A stretch of 64,000 nucleotides of DNA from Fodinibius sp036381435 (GTDB lineage Bacteria; Bacteroidota; Rhodothermia; Balneolales; Balneolaceae): the NCBI GenBank assembly GCA_036381435.1, contig DASVCW010000026.1, positions 1 through 64,000 on the forward strand, given 5' to 3'. The notes beneath the pieces are model-generated. The model did no database searches. It saw only the letters and a program-made list of their open reading frames with translations, and was not told the DNA's origin. The translations under genes were made by a program, and so were the position numbers. Below are positions 17,334-26,100 of this stretch, piece after piece (the stretch's first letter is position 1; every line of letters starts with the position of its first letter).

Positions 17334-17963
17334 ATGAAAATATTAGGCAGATGGTCAGTTATTTCGTTTATCAACTTTTGGGTGCAGCTTATGTGGGCTG
17401 GGGTGGCTGTAATGCTATGCCTTCTACCCCTTTCATTCATTTTTCAATTTTTAGGGGTGTCATTTGTCCTAATTGATTTACCCATAAATTTTTCCGGAGC
17501 CATACTCTCTGAAAGACTAACAATTGCAGGGCAAGAGAGTTCTGTGCTGTTCATAGATTTTGTGTCCACTTCTTACCTTCCGGCAATATTTCAAGAAGGC
17601 CTAAACTGGCCGGTTAGTATAATTACGTTGGCTCAAATGGCGGGGCTTGGTTTTATTTTATATGGATTATCTCAATTAAAAAAGGTACTCAGAAACCTTT
17701 GGAGAGAAAAGCCTTTTGCAGATGAAAATCATTCACACCTAAAGGTTATAGCCGTTATGATTATGCTGATTAGTCCCCTTCTTTATGGCTATCACTGGCT
17801 CAGCTACTGGTATTTCGAAACTTATGTTGATGCTCAATCACTCGAGGCTGCCTATCCAAATTTTGATATTAGCTATCTAATTATGGGGCTTATTGTACTG
17901 GTGATAGCGGAGATATTTCGTCAGGCAACGGAAATTCACAAAGAACAAAAATTGACGGTTTAG
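17334..17963 (+). CDS. DUF2975 membrane protein 1
   Basis: A 209-residue integral membrane protein with four predicted helices, about residues 15-38, 80-108 (after a loop with IDFVSTSYLPAIFQE), 135-160 and 180-200. The cytosolic motif GLSQLKKVLRNLWREKPFAD, preceding NHSHLKVIAV, is typical of DUF2975. The family is widespread next to small YozG-like HTH regulators, and its function is unknown. It is the first of three closely spaced genes (10 bp gap). It shares topology and the C-terminal ending EIHKEQKLTV with the next protein (EIYQEQKLTV), so the two are tandem paralogues. Confidence 0.82.
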   Translation: MKILGRWSVISFINFWVQLMWAGVAVMLCLLPLSFIFQFLGVSFVLIDLPINFSGAILSERLTIAGQESSVLFIDFVSTSYLPAIFQEGLNWPVSIITLAQMAGLGFILYGLSQLKKVLRNLWREKPFADENHSHLKVIAVMIMLISPLLYGYHWLSYWYFETYVDAQSLEAAYPNFDISYLIMGLIVLVIAEIFRQATEIHKEQKLTV

Positions 17964-17972
17964 GGAGGCATT

Positions 17973-18596
17973 ATGGACGCTTTAGGAAAAAAGTCAGCGG
18001 CTTATATTTGCTATCTGATTGTTAATATTTCATGGTACATATCATGTTTGTTTCCAATTATAGTTCCCTTTGGTTTGCTTAATATTTATTTGGGCAACCA
18101 CAATCCGGAGATGGTTTTTGGGGTCACCGTTCCTGTCGATACTTCAGAGTTACTCCCTGATGCCATTGATAAAAGTTATTTAGCAATGAAATCAGCGCAG
18201 GTGATGATCGACTTTAATTATATTATTTCGAACAGTCCTGCTAGTTATATTGCATGGGCTCTTTTTATATGCATTGCTATTGGATTGATGTTGTTTGGTC
18301 TTTATCAACTAAGGGCGCTGCTCAAAACGGCCGTTCACGAGACTGTTTTTAATAAGGCTAATGTTTGTCGAATCAAGACCATAGCTATTCTTATAATATT
18401 GATAGAACCCTTAAGTTGGATATACAGCTTTATTGCTGCTTCCTTTGATCCGATTGTTGAAATGAAGTTCGAACTCCAAATTCTACTGATAGGGTTAAAC
18501 TTTGGGTATTTTTTAGTCGGGTTGCTTATCTACTCGCTGGCAACCGTATTTGAAAGGGGATATGAAATCTATCAGGAGCAAAAATTAACGGTGTAG
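17973..18596 (+). CDS. DUF2975 membrane protein 2
   Basis: A 207-residue paralogue of the preceding protein with the same four-helix layout. It has the central motif GLYQLRALLKTAVHETVFNK and the C-terminal ending EIYQEQKLTV. The start ATG at 17973 follows GGGAGGC at 17963-17969, a strong ribosome binding site. Its stop is one base before the ATG of the HTH gene. The two DUF2975 proteins may heteromultimerise; this is inferred from the tandem arrangement only. Confidence 0.82.
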   Translation: MDALGKKSAAYICYLIVNISWYISCLFPIIVPFGLLNIYLGNHNPEMVFGVTVPVDTSELLPDAIDKSYLAMKSAQVMIDFNYIISNSPASYIAWALFICIAIGLMLFGLYQLRALLKTAVHETVFNKANVCRIKTIAILIILIEPLSWIYSFIAASFDPIVEMKFELQILLIGLNFGYFLVGLLIYSLATVFERGYEIYQEQKLTV

Positions 18597-18597
18597 C

Positions 18598-18819
18598 ATG
18601 TCCATTAAAGTGAATTTAGATCTCATTCTCGTAAAACGAGGCATGTCGCTCACCGAGCTTTCGGATGAGGTGGGCGTTACTATTTCCAATCTCTCGATTT
18701 TAAAAACGGGTAAAGCCAAAGCTGTTCGGTTTTCTACTCTTGAAGCGATTTGTGAGGCATTAGATTGCCAACCGGGAGATATTTTAGAGTATAAGACAGA
18801 CGGCAAAAGGCAAAAGTGA
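18598..18819 (+). CDS. Small Cro/CI-type HTH regulator (YozG-like)
   Basis: A 73-residue protein that is almost entirely one HTH_26 domain. It starts SIKVNLDLILVKRGMSLTEL, followed by SDEVGVTISNLSILKTGKAK, the recognition helix region. It ends with the family-typical LEAICEALDCQPGDILEY. It is translationally close-coupled to the second DUF2975 gene (one-base gap). Such regulators nearly always accompany DUF2975 genes. It probably binds the inverted repeat at 17299-17325 and controls its own operon. Confidence 0.9.
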   Translation: MSIKVNLDLILVKRGMSLTELSDEVGVTISNLSILKTGKAKAVRFSTLEAICEALDCQPGDILEYKTDGKRQK

Positions 18820-18834
18820 AAAGGCAGAAGGGGA

Positions 18835-18877
18835 ACCTGTCAGCGTTTCGTGGGTTTCGAATCCTGACAGTGTTTTC
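18835..18877. repeat. CTGTCAG...CTGACAG hairpin repeat
   Basis: CCTGTCAGCGTTTCG followed by AATCCTGACAGTG; outer arms CTGTCAG and CTGACAG pair. A related hairpin follows panD (26055-26079) and a degenerate one lies at 55047-55070. Confidence 0.5.
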
Positions 18878-19010
18878 GAGCAGAGTTAAACTCCTCCTCC
18901 TGCTTTTTTTAAAAATGACAATTTCCCAACCCCTGACAAAGTTTTTTTGCTTTCACTCGTGTCAATCAGCGCTAATCCGTCACATCCGCTTTCCCCCGCG
19001 TTCCATCAGC

Positions 19011-21263
19011 TTAGCTGCGAATCAAATACTGAAACTTCACAAAAAACTGGCGTTGTACTTCTTTGAACCCGTTATATATAGGTGAATCGTACCGATTGAG
19101 GTTATCGGTCATACCAATGTAGAATTTAGTAAATGGATTGAGCTTATAGTAAACCAACGGGTACAATTGGAGCTGATCACTAAAGGAATCGTACTGCGCG
19201 ATGAAGCGGGCAAAGAGCTTTCTTGAAAAATTAAATTGACTGTTCAGCCGTATGATGTCACCGCTGTAAAAAGTTTCTGAATCATCAAGTGATGACAGGG
19301 TGGCGTAGTTATAATCTAATGAAAGTTCAAAACGAGAAGTGGGCTCAAGGGTGGCAGAAATTGAAAAATTATAACCATGCCCCATTACAGGATTAGCAGT
19401 TCTATACACATAACGACCTGTTTGATAATGACCGCCGATAGTAAGAGCATCCAGAGCCTGGGAACTTAAGTCAACCATAATGCGATGCATTCCGGTAAAG
19501 AATTCCCCGCGAAAACGTTCATCATTCAACGGTAAAAAACTGATTGAAAGATTTGTCTGGCCGGCGAGAGTATTGGAAAGCCGTAAAAATATATATCGCT
19601 CCATAAACTGTCCTGAAAAATCATAAATCCAGTCCCCGCTTACGTTAAAAGAACCTTGAGACAACCATTTGGTATCCGGGTAATAAGAAACACTTTGACT
19701 CCAACCGAATTGTCTTCGGTCAACATTGTTAATAAACCCGCTTTGTGTTTGAAACGTGGGTGAAAATGAAGTATATACAAATTCAAAATTATAATATTGG
19801 GCTTCACGCGAAACCTCAGCAGTAACCAATGTCCCGTCATATTGTTCTCCGTTAAAAGCAGCATCAAAACTGGTATTTCCCAGCGTCCGTTGTTCATCAA
19901 AAAGGGCAAGGTTATTTAATTCTTTGGTTGTGGAATAACCCACTTGTCCACCAAAATAGTAATGATCGGCCAGCTTTATATCCCAATCGATACTTCCCAC
20001 ATAGTTAAAAGCCTGGTCTTGATTTCGGGTAGTTAACAGGCCGCCGATGAAAGATTCGGAACCTAAATTATATTTACCACGAGCCACATTACTGTAGGCA
20101 TTTATATCAGACCTGACTAAAGAACTGCCAAAAAGCCCGGGAACAATGAAAGGAGCGTTTCTGTCGTAAGCCGTTAGAAAAGCCAGAGTGAAATTGCTCG
20201 TTTTTTGGGTAAATTTACCGGCTGCGAGCGGACGATTAATCATCCGGGAATAAAACAGGTTTTCTTCCGTGCTAAATAAATTAGCTCCTCTCATAAAAAA
20301 GGGACGTTTTTCGGGATAAAAAAGTGCAAAAGTTTCATTCACCCCAATTTGAGCGGCATCGGATTCAACCTGACTAAAATCAGGGTTGATAACAGCATTT
20401 AGTGACATGGTCGATGAAGGGGAGTACGAAATACTGCCGCCCACCCTTGCCTCTATAGGATCATGATTCAAACCGGAAGAAGGCTCAGAGGGATTATTTA
20501 TTGAACTGCTTTGATAGCTCATAGCATAGGGGAGCAATTCCACGGTAGCAGTATTCTTTAAGCCGCGTAAATTCACTAAATCACCACTTTGGCAAAGTAA
20601 ACAGGAATTGTCTTGAGTTGAGTTCGTCCACGTAAAAACATGGCGGCTATTCCGGGGATAATTGCGAATAAACTGTACTGACCAGTCCTGAACTTTTTCA
20701 TCTGGAAAATTGAGACTTTTGAAAGGAATTTTCATGACAGTGGTATAGCCTGAATCAGAAACTCCCCCTGCTGAGTACCAAAGAATATCAAAATTCATAT
20801 CCTCGCCGCTGTTGGTCATTATCCCGTCCATTTGGATACCAAGCGGATTGACAAAAAGTTCATATCCTTGCTGGTTGTTTTGAAAAGGATCAAAGATGAA
20901 CCCTACCCAGTCATCATTAAAGCTGTTATCACGGTCAGAAATATGAGCGCGAATTTCCCCGGGCTGAGGGTCGCTTGCTATAAAACCAACATAAAGAAAA
21001 TCCTCACTGTAAAGTACTTTCACTTCAGTTCGAACCGGCGCAAGACTTTCATCGTTGGGCTGAAACTCATACCTGATGAACACCGAAGGTGCTTTCTGCC
21101 AAACAGGATTTGTTAAAGTGCCGCTGATTTCAAAATCCTGACTGATTTTTAAAGGTTGAAAAGCATAACCGGCTGAGGGCTCCTGTGTTTGCGCCCAAAG
21201 CTGCTGAAAGGGATTTATCAACAAGAATGAAATTAGAAAAAAAATGTAGGGTACTTTTGCCAT
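19011..21263 (-). CDS. DUF5916 outer-membrane barrel with N-terminal CBM9-like domain
   Basis: A 750-residue secreted protein. The signal peptide is PYIFFLISFLLINPFQQLWA, cleaved near AQTQ. Residues ~35-230 resemble family 9 carbohydrate-binding modules (DFEISGTLTNPVWQKAPSVF, DDWVGFIFDPFQNNQQGYEL, TTVMKIPFKSLNF). Residues ~245-750 are beta-rich with many aromatic strand ends and the DUF5916 signature NPDFSQVESDAAQIGVNE, preceding ALFYPEKRPFFMRGANLFS. It ends in a barrel-type C-terminus (FVKFQYLIRS). This architecture is common in Bacteroidota and Gemmatimonadota; substrate unknown. A Cys pair (CLLC) around residue 220 is unusual. It stands alone on the minus strand. Confidence 0.88.
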   Translation of the reverse strand: MAKVPYIFFLISFLLINPFQQLWAQTQEPSAGYAFQPLKISQDFEISGTLTNPVWQKAPSVFIRYEFQPNDESLAPVRTEVKVLYSEDFLYVGFIASDPQPGEIRAHISDRDNSFNDDWVGFIFDPFQNNQQGYELFVNPLGIQMDGIMTNSGEDMNFDILWYSAGGVSDSGYTTVMKIPFKSLNFPDEKVQDWSVQFIRNYPRNSRHVFTWTNSTQDNSCLLCQSGDLVNLRGLKNTATVELLPYAMSYQSSSINNPSEPSSGLNHDPIEARVGGSISYSPSSTMSLNAVINPDFSQVESDAAQIGVNETFALFYPEKRPFFMRGANLFSTEENLFYSRMINRPLAAGKFTQKTSNFTLAFLTAYDRNAPFIVPGLFGSSLVRSDINAYSNVARGKYNLGSESFIGGLLTTRNQDQAFNYVGSIDWDIKLADHYYFGGQVGYSTTKELNNLALFDEQRTLGNTSFDAAFNGEQYDGTLVTAEVSREAQYYNFEFVYTSFSPTFQTQSGFINNVDRRQFGWSQSVSYYPDTKWLSQGSFNVSGDWIYDFSGQFMERYIFLRLSNTLAGQTNLSISFLPLNDERFRGEFFTGMHRIMVDLSSQALDALTIGGHYQTGRYVYRTANPVMGHGYNFSISATLEPTSRFELSLDYNYATLSSLDDSETFYSGDIIRLNSQFNFSRKLFARFIAQYDSFSDQLQLYPLVYYKLNPFTKFYIGMTDNLNRYDSPIYNGFKEVQRQFFVKFQYLIRS

Positions 21264-21384
21264 AAAAACTTTTAATGTAAAGTGATAGATTTACTTCGTC
21301 ATACGGAAATCCTCCGATTTGTTTCGCTGAAAATCAGCCGAATTTTTATAAAATGCTGATCATTAAGTTTAAAGGTTGTTAAAA

Positions 21385-21512
21385 GGAACGCAGATGAAGC
21401 AGATTGGCCAGATTCTCACAGATAGAATAATTTTTAGCTTTTCTAAGAAATCAGTTCAATCGCCTTAAACAGCGAAATCAGTTAATCAGTTTAATCTGTG
21501 TTTGATTTTTTT
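21385..21512. repeat. ACACGGAT/CAGATT-type intergenic repeat, degenerate copy
   Basis: AACGCAGATGAAGCAGATTG, then CAGATTCTCACAGATAGAAT, and the complementary TTAATCAGTTTAATCTGTG (near 21480-21500). It matches the family seen at 22290-22325, 22381-22420 and 24685-24775. Confidence 0.5.
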
Positions 21513-21570
21513 GTAAGGATTGCCTCTCTCATGGGTCTTACTATAAACCCACAAAAACAAAAAAACGATT

Positions 21571-22290
21571 ATGCCTGATCAAGAAACCTTTGAAGCAAAT
21601 GATTTTTTACGCAGAACCGTGAAAGAGATGCAGCCGGATGAACAGCCACGCGAGAAGCTGATGAATTATGGAGCCGAAAGCCTTTCCGATGCCGAATTAC
21701 TGGCCATTTTGTTGAGAACCGGAAGTCGCAAGATGAATGTTATTCAAACGGGCCGGGCGTTGCTCGACCAATTCGACGGCTTGCGTTACCTTGCCCGCAA
21801 AGGCTGGCAGGATATGAAAGTGATTCCCGGTATGGGCAAGGTGAAATCCATCACCCTTGAAGCTGTTTTTGAACTTTCGCGCCGTATTCAAGTGGCAAGT
21901 CTTGGCGAACAGGTTCAGATCACTTCACCCGAAGATGCCGTGGTTTATTTCGGACCCAAGTTGCGTGATCTCACAAAAGAAGTGTTCATCGTAGCTTTCC
22001 TCAACAATGCCAAAATCGTGATGGGTTACAAAAGAATAAGCTCGGGCGGCTCAACTGCAACCATTGTGGATCCTGCGGAAGTGCTGCGCCAGGCAGTATT
22101 GAATCAAGCCAACAGCATTTTGCTGCTGCACAATCATCCCAGCGGTAATAAGAAAGAATCCCGGGCCGATATCCGGCTTACCAAACGCATCGCAGAATCA
22201 GGAAAACTGCTCGGTATTCCGGTAGATGATCATATCATCATCGCAGGAGACGGTTTTACCAGTTTTCGTGGAAAAGGTTTGATCAAATAG
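21571..22290 (+). CDS. radC: RadC family protein (JAB/MPN domain)
   Basis: A 239-residue protein of the UPF0758/RadC family. An N-terminal helix-hairpin-helix part (REKLMNYGAESLSDAELLAI, then VIPGMGKVKSITLEAVFELS) precedes a JAMM/MPN+ metalloprotease-like domain with HNHPSG at residues ~187-192 and the downstream Ser/Asp (SRADI), the zinc-binding set. The molecular role is unsettled; the historical DNA-repair label is doubtful. Start ATG at 21571. The gene is followed by two copies of the ACACGGAT repeat. Confidence 0.95.
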   Translation: MPDQETFEANDFLRRTVKEMQPDEQPREKLMNYGAESLSDAELLAILLRTGSRKMNVIQTGRALLDQFDGLRYLARKGWQDMKVIPGMGKVKSITLEAVFELSRRIQVASLGEQVQITSPEDAVVYFGPKLRDLTKEVFIVAFLNNAKIVMGYKRISSGGSTATIVDPAEVLRQAVLNQANSILLLHNHPSGNKKESRADIRLTKRIAESGKLLGIPVDDHIIIAGDGFTSFRGKGLIK

Positions 22291-22420
22291 AACACGGATA
22301 ACGCGGATTAGATAGATTTTCACAGAATTATGAACCGCTGAATATCCAACAAGGAATTTCGAATGAGGAAGGAAAATTACATAGAACACGGATAACGTGG
22401 ATTAGACAGATTTTCGCAGA
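22290..22420. repeat. Tandem ACACGGATAACG repeats
   Basis: GAACACGGATAACGCGGATT (from 22290) and GAACACGGATAACGTGGATT (from 22383) are nearly identical 35-40 bp units. Each ends in ACAGATTTTCGCAGA or a similar string, and they are 93 bp apart. They bracket the gap between radC and the four-helix-bundle gene. Confidence 0.75.
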
Positions 22421-22473
22421 AAAAAGCAGTCAATTAAAAGTTAAAAATGAAAAATTAAGAATAGAGGCAAAAA

Positions 22474-22827
22474 ATGAGTAAAGAGAACATCATTCAAAAT
22501 AAAAGTTATAATTTTGCACTTCGAATAATAAAACTAAATCAAATGATGGTTAATCATCAAAATGAATATGTTTTGTCGAAACAGATCCTTAAAAGCGGCA
22601 CTTCTGTTGGTGCAAATATTGAAGAAGCTATCGGGGGACAATCAAGGAAAGATTTTAGAGCTAAAATTTTCATTTCTTATAAAGAGGCCAGAGAAACACA
22701 TTATTGGCTTAGGCTTCTAAGAGATAGCAAATTAATTTCGAAAAAACTTGCTGACTCACTTCTTGATGATTGTGAAGAATTAAAAAAGATCCTTAGTTCC
22801 ATTCTACTAACACTAAATAATTCTTAA
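22474..22827 (+). CDS. Four-helix-bundle protein (S23/IVP-like), copy 2
   Basis: A 117-residue helical protein of the same family as 15339-15692. Its signature is LSKQILKSGTSVGANIEEAI, then GGQSRKDFRAKIFISYKEAR and ETHYWLRLLRDSKLIS. It shares length and fold with copy 1 but comes from a different subfamily (SGTSVGANIEEA type). It is likely a stand-alone gene, with ACACGGAT repeats upstream. No reverse transcriptase, variable repeat or rRNA is nearby to suggest a DGR or IVS context. Function unknown. Confidence 0.88.
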   Translation: MSKENIIQNKSYNFALRIIKLNQMMVNHQNEYVLSKQILKSGTSVGANIEEAIGGQSRKDFRAKIFISYKEARETHYWLRLLRDSKLISKKLADSLLDDCEELKKILSSILLTLNNS

Positions 22828-22879
22828 TTTTTAATTCTTCATTCTTCACTTCTACCATTTTGATCTAATCGCATTTATT

Positions 22880-22945
22880 ATGATCTTTGAAGGACTGTTT
22901 GGTAAGCAGCAAAAACAGTCGTTTTACGAAGGAAATTTTGTCTAA
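22880..22945 (+). CDS. Leader-sized mini-ORF upstream of the E2 gene
   Basis: ATG to TAA, 21 codons, reading MIFEGLFGKQQKQSFYEGNF plus V, ending 25 bp before the E2 start. The composition looks protein-like, but I do not recognise it. It may be a leader peptide, a remnant or chance. Confidence 0.2.
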   Translation: MIFEGLFGKQQKQSFYEGNFV

Positions 22946-22970
22946 TTTTTAATGATTTAATTGATTAACG

Positions 22971-24686
22971 ATGGCCAGAGTTGAAGTAGAAATGCCTCAA
23001 ATGGGCGAATCAGTGATGGAAGGTACTGTCATTGAATGGTCCAAAAAAGTTGGTGAAAAAGTAGAAGAAGACGAAACCTTGCTTGAAATTGCCACCGATA
23101 AAGTGGACACCGAAGTTCCATCACCCCAGGCGGGAACGCTCGTTGAAATATTAGCTCAGGAAGGCGACACTATTGAAGTTGGCCAAGCGATAGCCGTTAT
23201 CGAAACCGATGCTGAGGCCGTTGAAACACCAAAAACAGAAGATGCTCAGGCCACGAATGAATCTGTAGAAGAAAAACCCGAACGGACCGAAGAAGCTGCG
23301 GATCCGCAGCCCGAACCACAAGCTGCAGAGGCGCAGGGCGAACGCATCGAGGTAAAAATGCCGAAAATGGGCGAATCGGTGATGGAAGGTACCGTCATCG
23401 AATGGACAAAATCGGTAGGCGACAAGATTGAAGAAGACGAAACGCTGCTCGAAATTTCGACTGATAAAGTAGATACCGAAGTTCCGTCACCCCAGGCGGG
23501 AACGCTCGCAGAAATTTTGGTGAATGAAGGCGATACGGTCGAAGTTGGACAAACCATCGCGATTATCACAACAGGAGCCGCCGCTCCGTCAGCAGAGCCA
23601 CAGCAAAAAGCGGAGCCGAAGAAAGAAGATCCGGCTCAGGAACCATCACCCCAACCTGTTGCTGATACCAACGGGGCACCTTCGGGTGGAACGGAACCGA
23701 AGCGTATTGGCAGTGACGGTAAGTTTTATTCTCCGCTGGTTCGGTCTATCGCCAAAGAAGAAGGGATTTCTCAGGAAGAACTTGAAAGCATTGAGGGTTC
23801 CGGTCAGGGCGGACGTGTAGCCAAGCAAGATATTATGAACTATCTTGAGAATCGTAAAACGGGAAAAACACAACAGCCGGCCGTTCAGCCCAAACAACAG
23901 CCCGCTACCCAGAAAAAAGGAGAGATTTCCGCAGGTGAACTTGATGTTCAGTCTCCATCGAAAGATGTGGAAGTCGTCAAAATGGATCGCATGCGCAAGA
24001 TGATTGCCGAGCACATGGTGCGGTCGAAGCAGACATCCGCCCATGTAACCACGTTTTCTGAGGTTGATGTAACAAACCTTGTGCGCTGGCGCCAGGCCAA
24101 TAAAGCCAAGTTCAAGGAACGGTCCGGTATGAAATTAACCTTTACCCCGCTCTTCATTGAGCAGATCATCCAGGCAATTCGCGAGTTTCCACTGATTAAC
24201 AGTTCAGTGGATATGGAGAAGGAAGAAATTCTGCTGAAGCGGGATATCAACTTTGGACTGGCGGTAGCACTTGGCGAAGGCGGGCAGGGTGGACTCATTG
24301 TGCCGGTGATCAAACAAGCACAGGATAAAAATCTTGTGGGACTGGCTAAGGAAGTTAACGGCCTTGCACAAAAAGCCAGAACTAAAAATTTGAATCCCGA
24401 CGATCTTGTGGGCGGTACCATTACACTCACCAATTACGGAAGCGTTGGCAACCTTATGGGAACGCCTATCATTAATCAGCCACAGGTAGCCATTATCGGA
24501 ACCGGCGCGATTGAGAAACGACCGGTGGTTCGTGAAACTCCCGAAGGCGATGTGATTGCCATCCGCCACATGATGTATCTGTCTATGAGTTACGATCATC
24601 GCATTGTTGACGGTGCTCACGGGGGCGCGTTCCTGAACCGGGTGAAGCAACTTCTGGAAGAATTCGATATGGACCGGGCGGTATAG
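22971..24686 (+). CDS. 2-oxoacid dehydrogenase E2 (dihydrolipoamide acyltransferase), two lipoyl domains
   Basis: A 571-residue core subunit. Lipoyl domain 1 spans ~1-78 and domain 2 ~125-205; both have the lipoylated Lys in EI[AS]TDKVDTEV. Between them lies a Glu/Pro/Ala-rich linker. A peripheral-subunit-binding domain is near 255-290 (SPLVRSIAKEEGISQEELES, then GRVAKQDI). The catalytic domain is ~340-571, with the transferase motif DHRIVDGAHG (His ~543, Asp ~547). It passes acyl groups from E1 to CoA. I cannot tell from sequence alone whether it serves the pyruvate, 2-oxoglutarate or branched-chain complex; the MGESVMEGT start is common in Bacteroidota branched-chain or generic E2s. No E1 or E3 gene is adjacent. 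Confidence 0.93.
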   Translation: MARVEVEMPQMGESVMEGTVIEWSKKVGEKVEEDETLLEIATDKVDTEVPSPQAGTLVEILAQEGDTIEVGQAIAVIETDAEAVETPKTEDAQATNESVEEKPERTEEAADPQPEPQAAEAQGERIEVKMPKMGESVMEGTVIEWTKSVGDKIEEDETLLEISTDKVDTEVPSPQAGTLAEILVNEGDTVEVGQTIAIITTGAAAPSAEPQQKAEPKKEDPAQEPSPQPVADTNGAPSGGTEPKRIGSDGKFYSPLVRSIAKEEGISQEELESIEGSGQGGRVAKQDIMNYLENRKTGKTQQPAVQPKQQPATQKKGEISAGELDVQSPSKDVEVVKMDRMRKMIAEHMVRSKQTSAHVTTFSEVDVTNLVRWRQANKAKFKERSGMKLTFTPLFIEQIIQAIREFPLINSSVDMEKEEILLKRDINFGLAVALGEGGQGGLIVPVIKQAQDKNLVGLAKEVNGLAQKARTKNLNPDDLVGGTITLTNYGSVGNLMGTPIINQPQVAIIGTGAIEKRPVVRETPEGDVIAIRHMMYLSMSYDHRIVDGAHGGAFLNRVKQLLEEFDMDRAV

Positions 24687-24776
24687 AACGCGGATTAAAC
24701 TGATTAGACGGATATTCGCCAGATTTATATAAATATCTGTGAATATCTGCCTTACCCGCCTCATCAGCGTTCCATT
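24685..24776. repeat. ACGCGGATTAAACTGATTAG repeat
   Basis: GAACGCGGATTAAACTGATT, then ATATTCGCCAGATTT, and the complementary AATATCTGTGAATATCTGCC and CATCAGCGTTCC. It is a long imperfect inverted repeat filling the gap between the E2 gene and panC. Confidence 0.6.
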
Positions 24777-24787
24777 AAAATTGATTT

Positions 24788-25648
24788 ATGGAAGCAATTC
24801 AAACCATTGCTGAAATTCGAGAAAAGGTTAAAGCCCTCAAAAAGGATGGAAAATCTGTAGGTTTTGTCCCCACGATGGGCGCTATTCATGAGGGACATTT
24901 ATCCCTGATTGATCTGGCAAAAAAACATTCGGATGAAGTAGTCGTTTCCATTTATGTTAATCCCGCCCAGTTTGCACCTGATGAAGATTTTGAGGAATAT
25001 CCCCGTACCCTCCGGGATGATCTCGCAAAATGTGAGGAGGCAGGTGTTACAGCCGTTTTTTGTCCCACCGATGAGATGATGTATCCCGGCCGGCAGTACC
25101 TGGGCATTCAAGTTGAAGAGCTGAATAAATTTATGGATGGAGGTTCGCGTCCCGGCTTTTTTGAAGGCATTGTGAAGGTAGTGAACAAGCTGTTTAACAT
25201 TATTCAACCCGATTTCGCTGTTTTCGGGCAGAAAGACATCCAGCAATTCCGCATTTTGCAACAGATGGTTAAAGAATTTAACCACGAGGTGCAACTGGTG
25301 ATGGGTGAAATCAAACGGGCAAGTGATGGACTAGCGCTCAGCAGCCGCAACGCCTATTTGAATGATAAGCAGCGAAAACTGGCTCCGGGTTTGTACCGGT
25401 CACTCCGGTATTTGGAAAAGCATTTAGTTGAGGGCGCTAAAAATATCACCCTTCTTTTAGATCACCAGAAAAAGGAATTGGAAGCAAAAGGTTTCAAAAT
25501 TGATTATCTTAACCTGTTTTCGTTCGATAAGATGGCTCCGGCAAAAGATATGAAAACGAATGAAAAATATATTTTAGCGGGAGCTGTTTATATGGGTGGA
25601 ACTCGTTTAATTGATAATCTTATTTTTGAAAAGCAGTCGCGTCTATGA
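24788..25648 (+). CDS. panC: Pantoate-beta-alanine ligase (pantothenate synthetase)
   Basis: A 286-residue cytosolic enzyme that condenses pantoate and beta-alanine with ATP to make pantothenate. The HIGH-like motif is VGFVPTMGAIHEGHLSLIDL (residues ~25-44). Pantoate/ATP-binding segments are VVSIYVNPAQFAPDEDFEEY, VFGQKDIQQFRILQQMV and LALSSRNAYL (KMSKS-like loop). It overlaps panD by ATGA (25645-25648), so beta-alanine production and use are translationally coupled. Confidence 0.97.
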   Translation: MEAIQTIAEIREKVKALKKDGKSVGFVPTMGAIHEGHLSLIDLAKKHSDEVVVSIYVNPAQFAPDEDFEEYPRTLRDDLAKCEEAGVTAVFCPTDEMMYPGRQYLGIQVEELNKFMDGGSRPGFFEGIVKVVNKLFNIIQPDFAVFGQKDIQQFRILQQMVKEFNHEVQLVMGEIKRASDGLALSSRNAYLNDKQRKLAPGLYRSLRYLEKHLVEGAKNITLLLDHQKKELEAKGFKIDYLNLFSFDKMAPAKDMKTNEKYILAGAVYMGGTRLIDNLIFEKQSRL

Positions 25649-26052
25649 AATTGACGATGTTCAAATCAAAATTGCATCAAATGAAGATTACGGAAGCAGA
25701 TCTTCATTATGAAGGAAGTATCACCATTGACCAGGAGCTGCTTGATAAGGCGGGAATTCTGCCTTACGAAAAGGTTCAGGTTTTAAACATCACCAATGGA
25801 GAGCGGCTTGAAACCTACACCATTTCCGGCGAAGCGGGGTCGCGGGTTTGCTGTTTGAATGGAGCAGCCGCGCGAAAAGCACAGGTTGGAGATCGTGTTA
25901 TCATCATTTCTTATGCCGAGATGAGTCCCAAAGAAGCCAAAGATTTTAAACCTAAGGTGGTGGTGGTTGATGAAGATAACAATCCTAAATCCACAATTGA
26001 TGAGACAGAGTATGCCACTAAGTATGACTTGAAGTCGGGTGAATTACTGTAA
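25645..26052 (+). CDS. panD: Aspartate 1-decarboxylase proenzyme
   Basis: A 135-residue pyruvoyl enzyme that converts L-aspartate to beta-alanine. The self-cleavage site is in LHYEGSITIDQELL: cleavage between Gly and Ser creates the pyruvoyl group. Other conserved parts are LPYEKVQVLNITNGERLETY, then GAAARKAQVGDRVIII. It is slightly longer than the usual 115-127 residues because of a polar C-terminal tail. An alternative in-frame ATG four codons later (MFKSKLHQ) would fit the family N-terminus better, but the ATGA overlap with panC supports 25645. Confidence 0.96.
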   Translation: MKLTMFKSKLHQMKITEADLHYEGSITIDQELLDKAGILPYEKVQVLNITNGERLETYTISGEAGSRVCCLNGAAARKAQVGDRVIIISYAEMSPKEAKDFKPKVVVVDEDNNPKSTIDETEYATKYDLKSGELL

Positions 26053-26054
26053 AT

Positions 26055-26079
26055 AGATGTCAGCGCTTGGAGAGCCTGA
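26055..26079 (+). terminator. Hairpin after panC-panD
   Basis: TGTCAG (26056-26061) pairs with CTGACA (26073-26078). It resembles the CTGTCAG repeat at 18835. No T-run follows, so intrinsic termination is weak or absent. Confidence 0.4.
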
Positions 26080-26100
26080 CAGCTGTTCCCTGTGCGATTC

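Noticed and set aside
18816..19085. 89-codon frame after the HTH gene
   Set aside because: It runs through a repeat hairpin into the end of the minus-strand DUF5916 gene and has no recognisable composition.
15339..22827. Diversity-generating retroelement suggested by the Avd-like four-helix-bundle genes
   Set aside because: No reverse transcriptase, template repeat or variable repeat is found near either gene.
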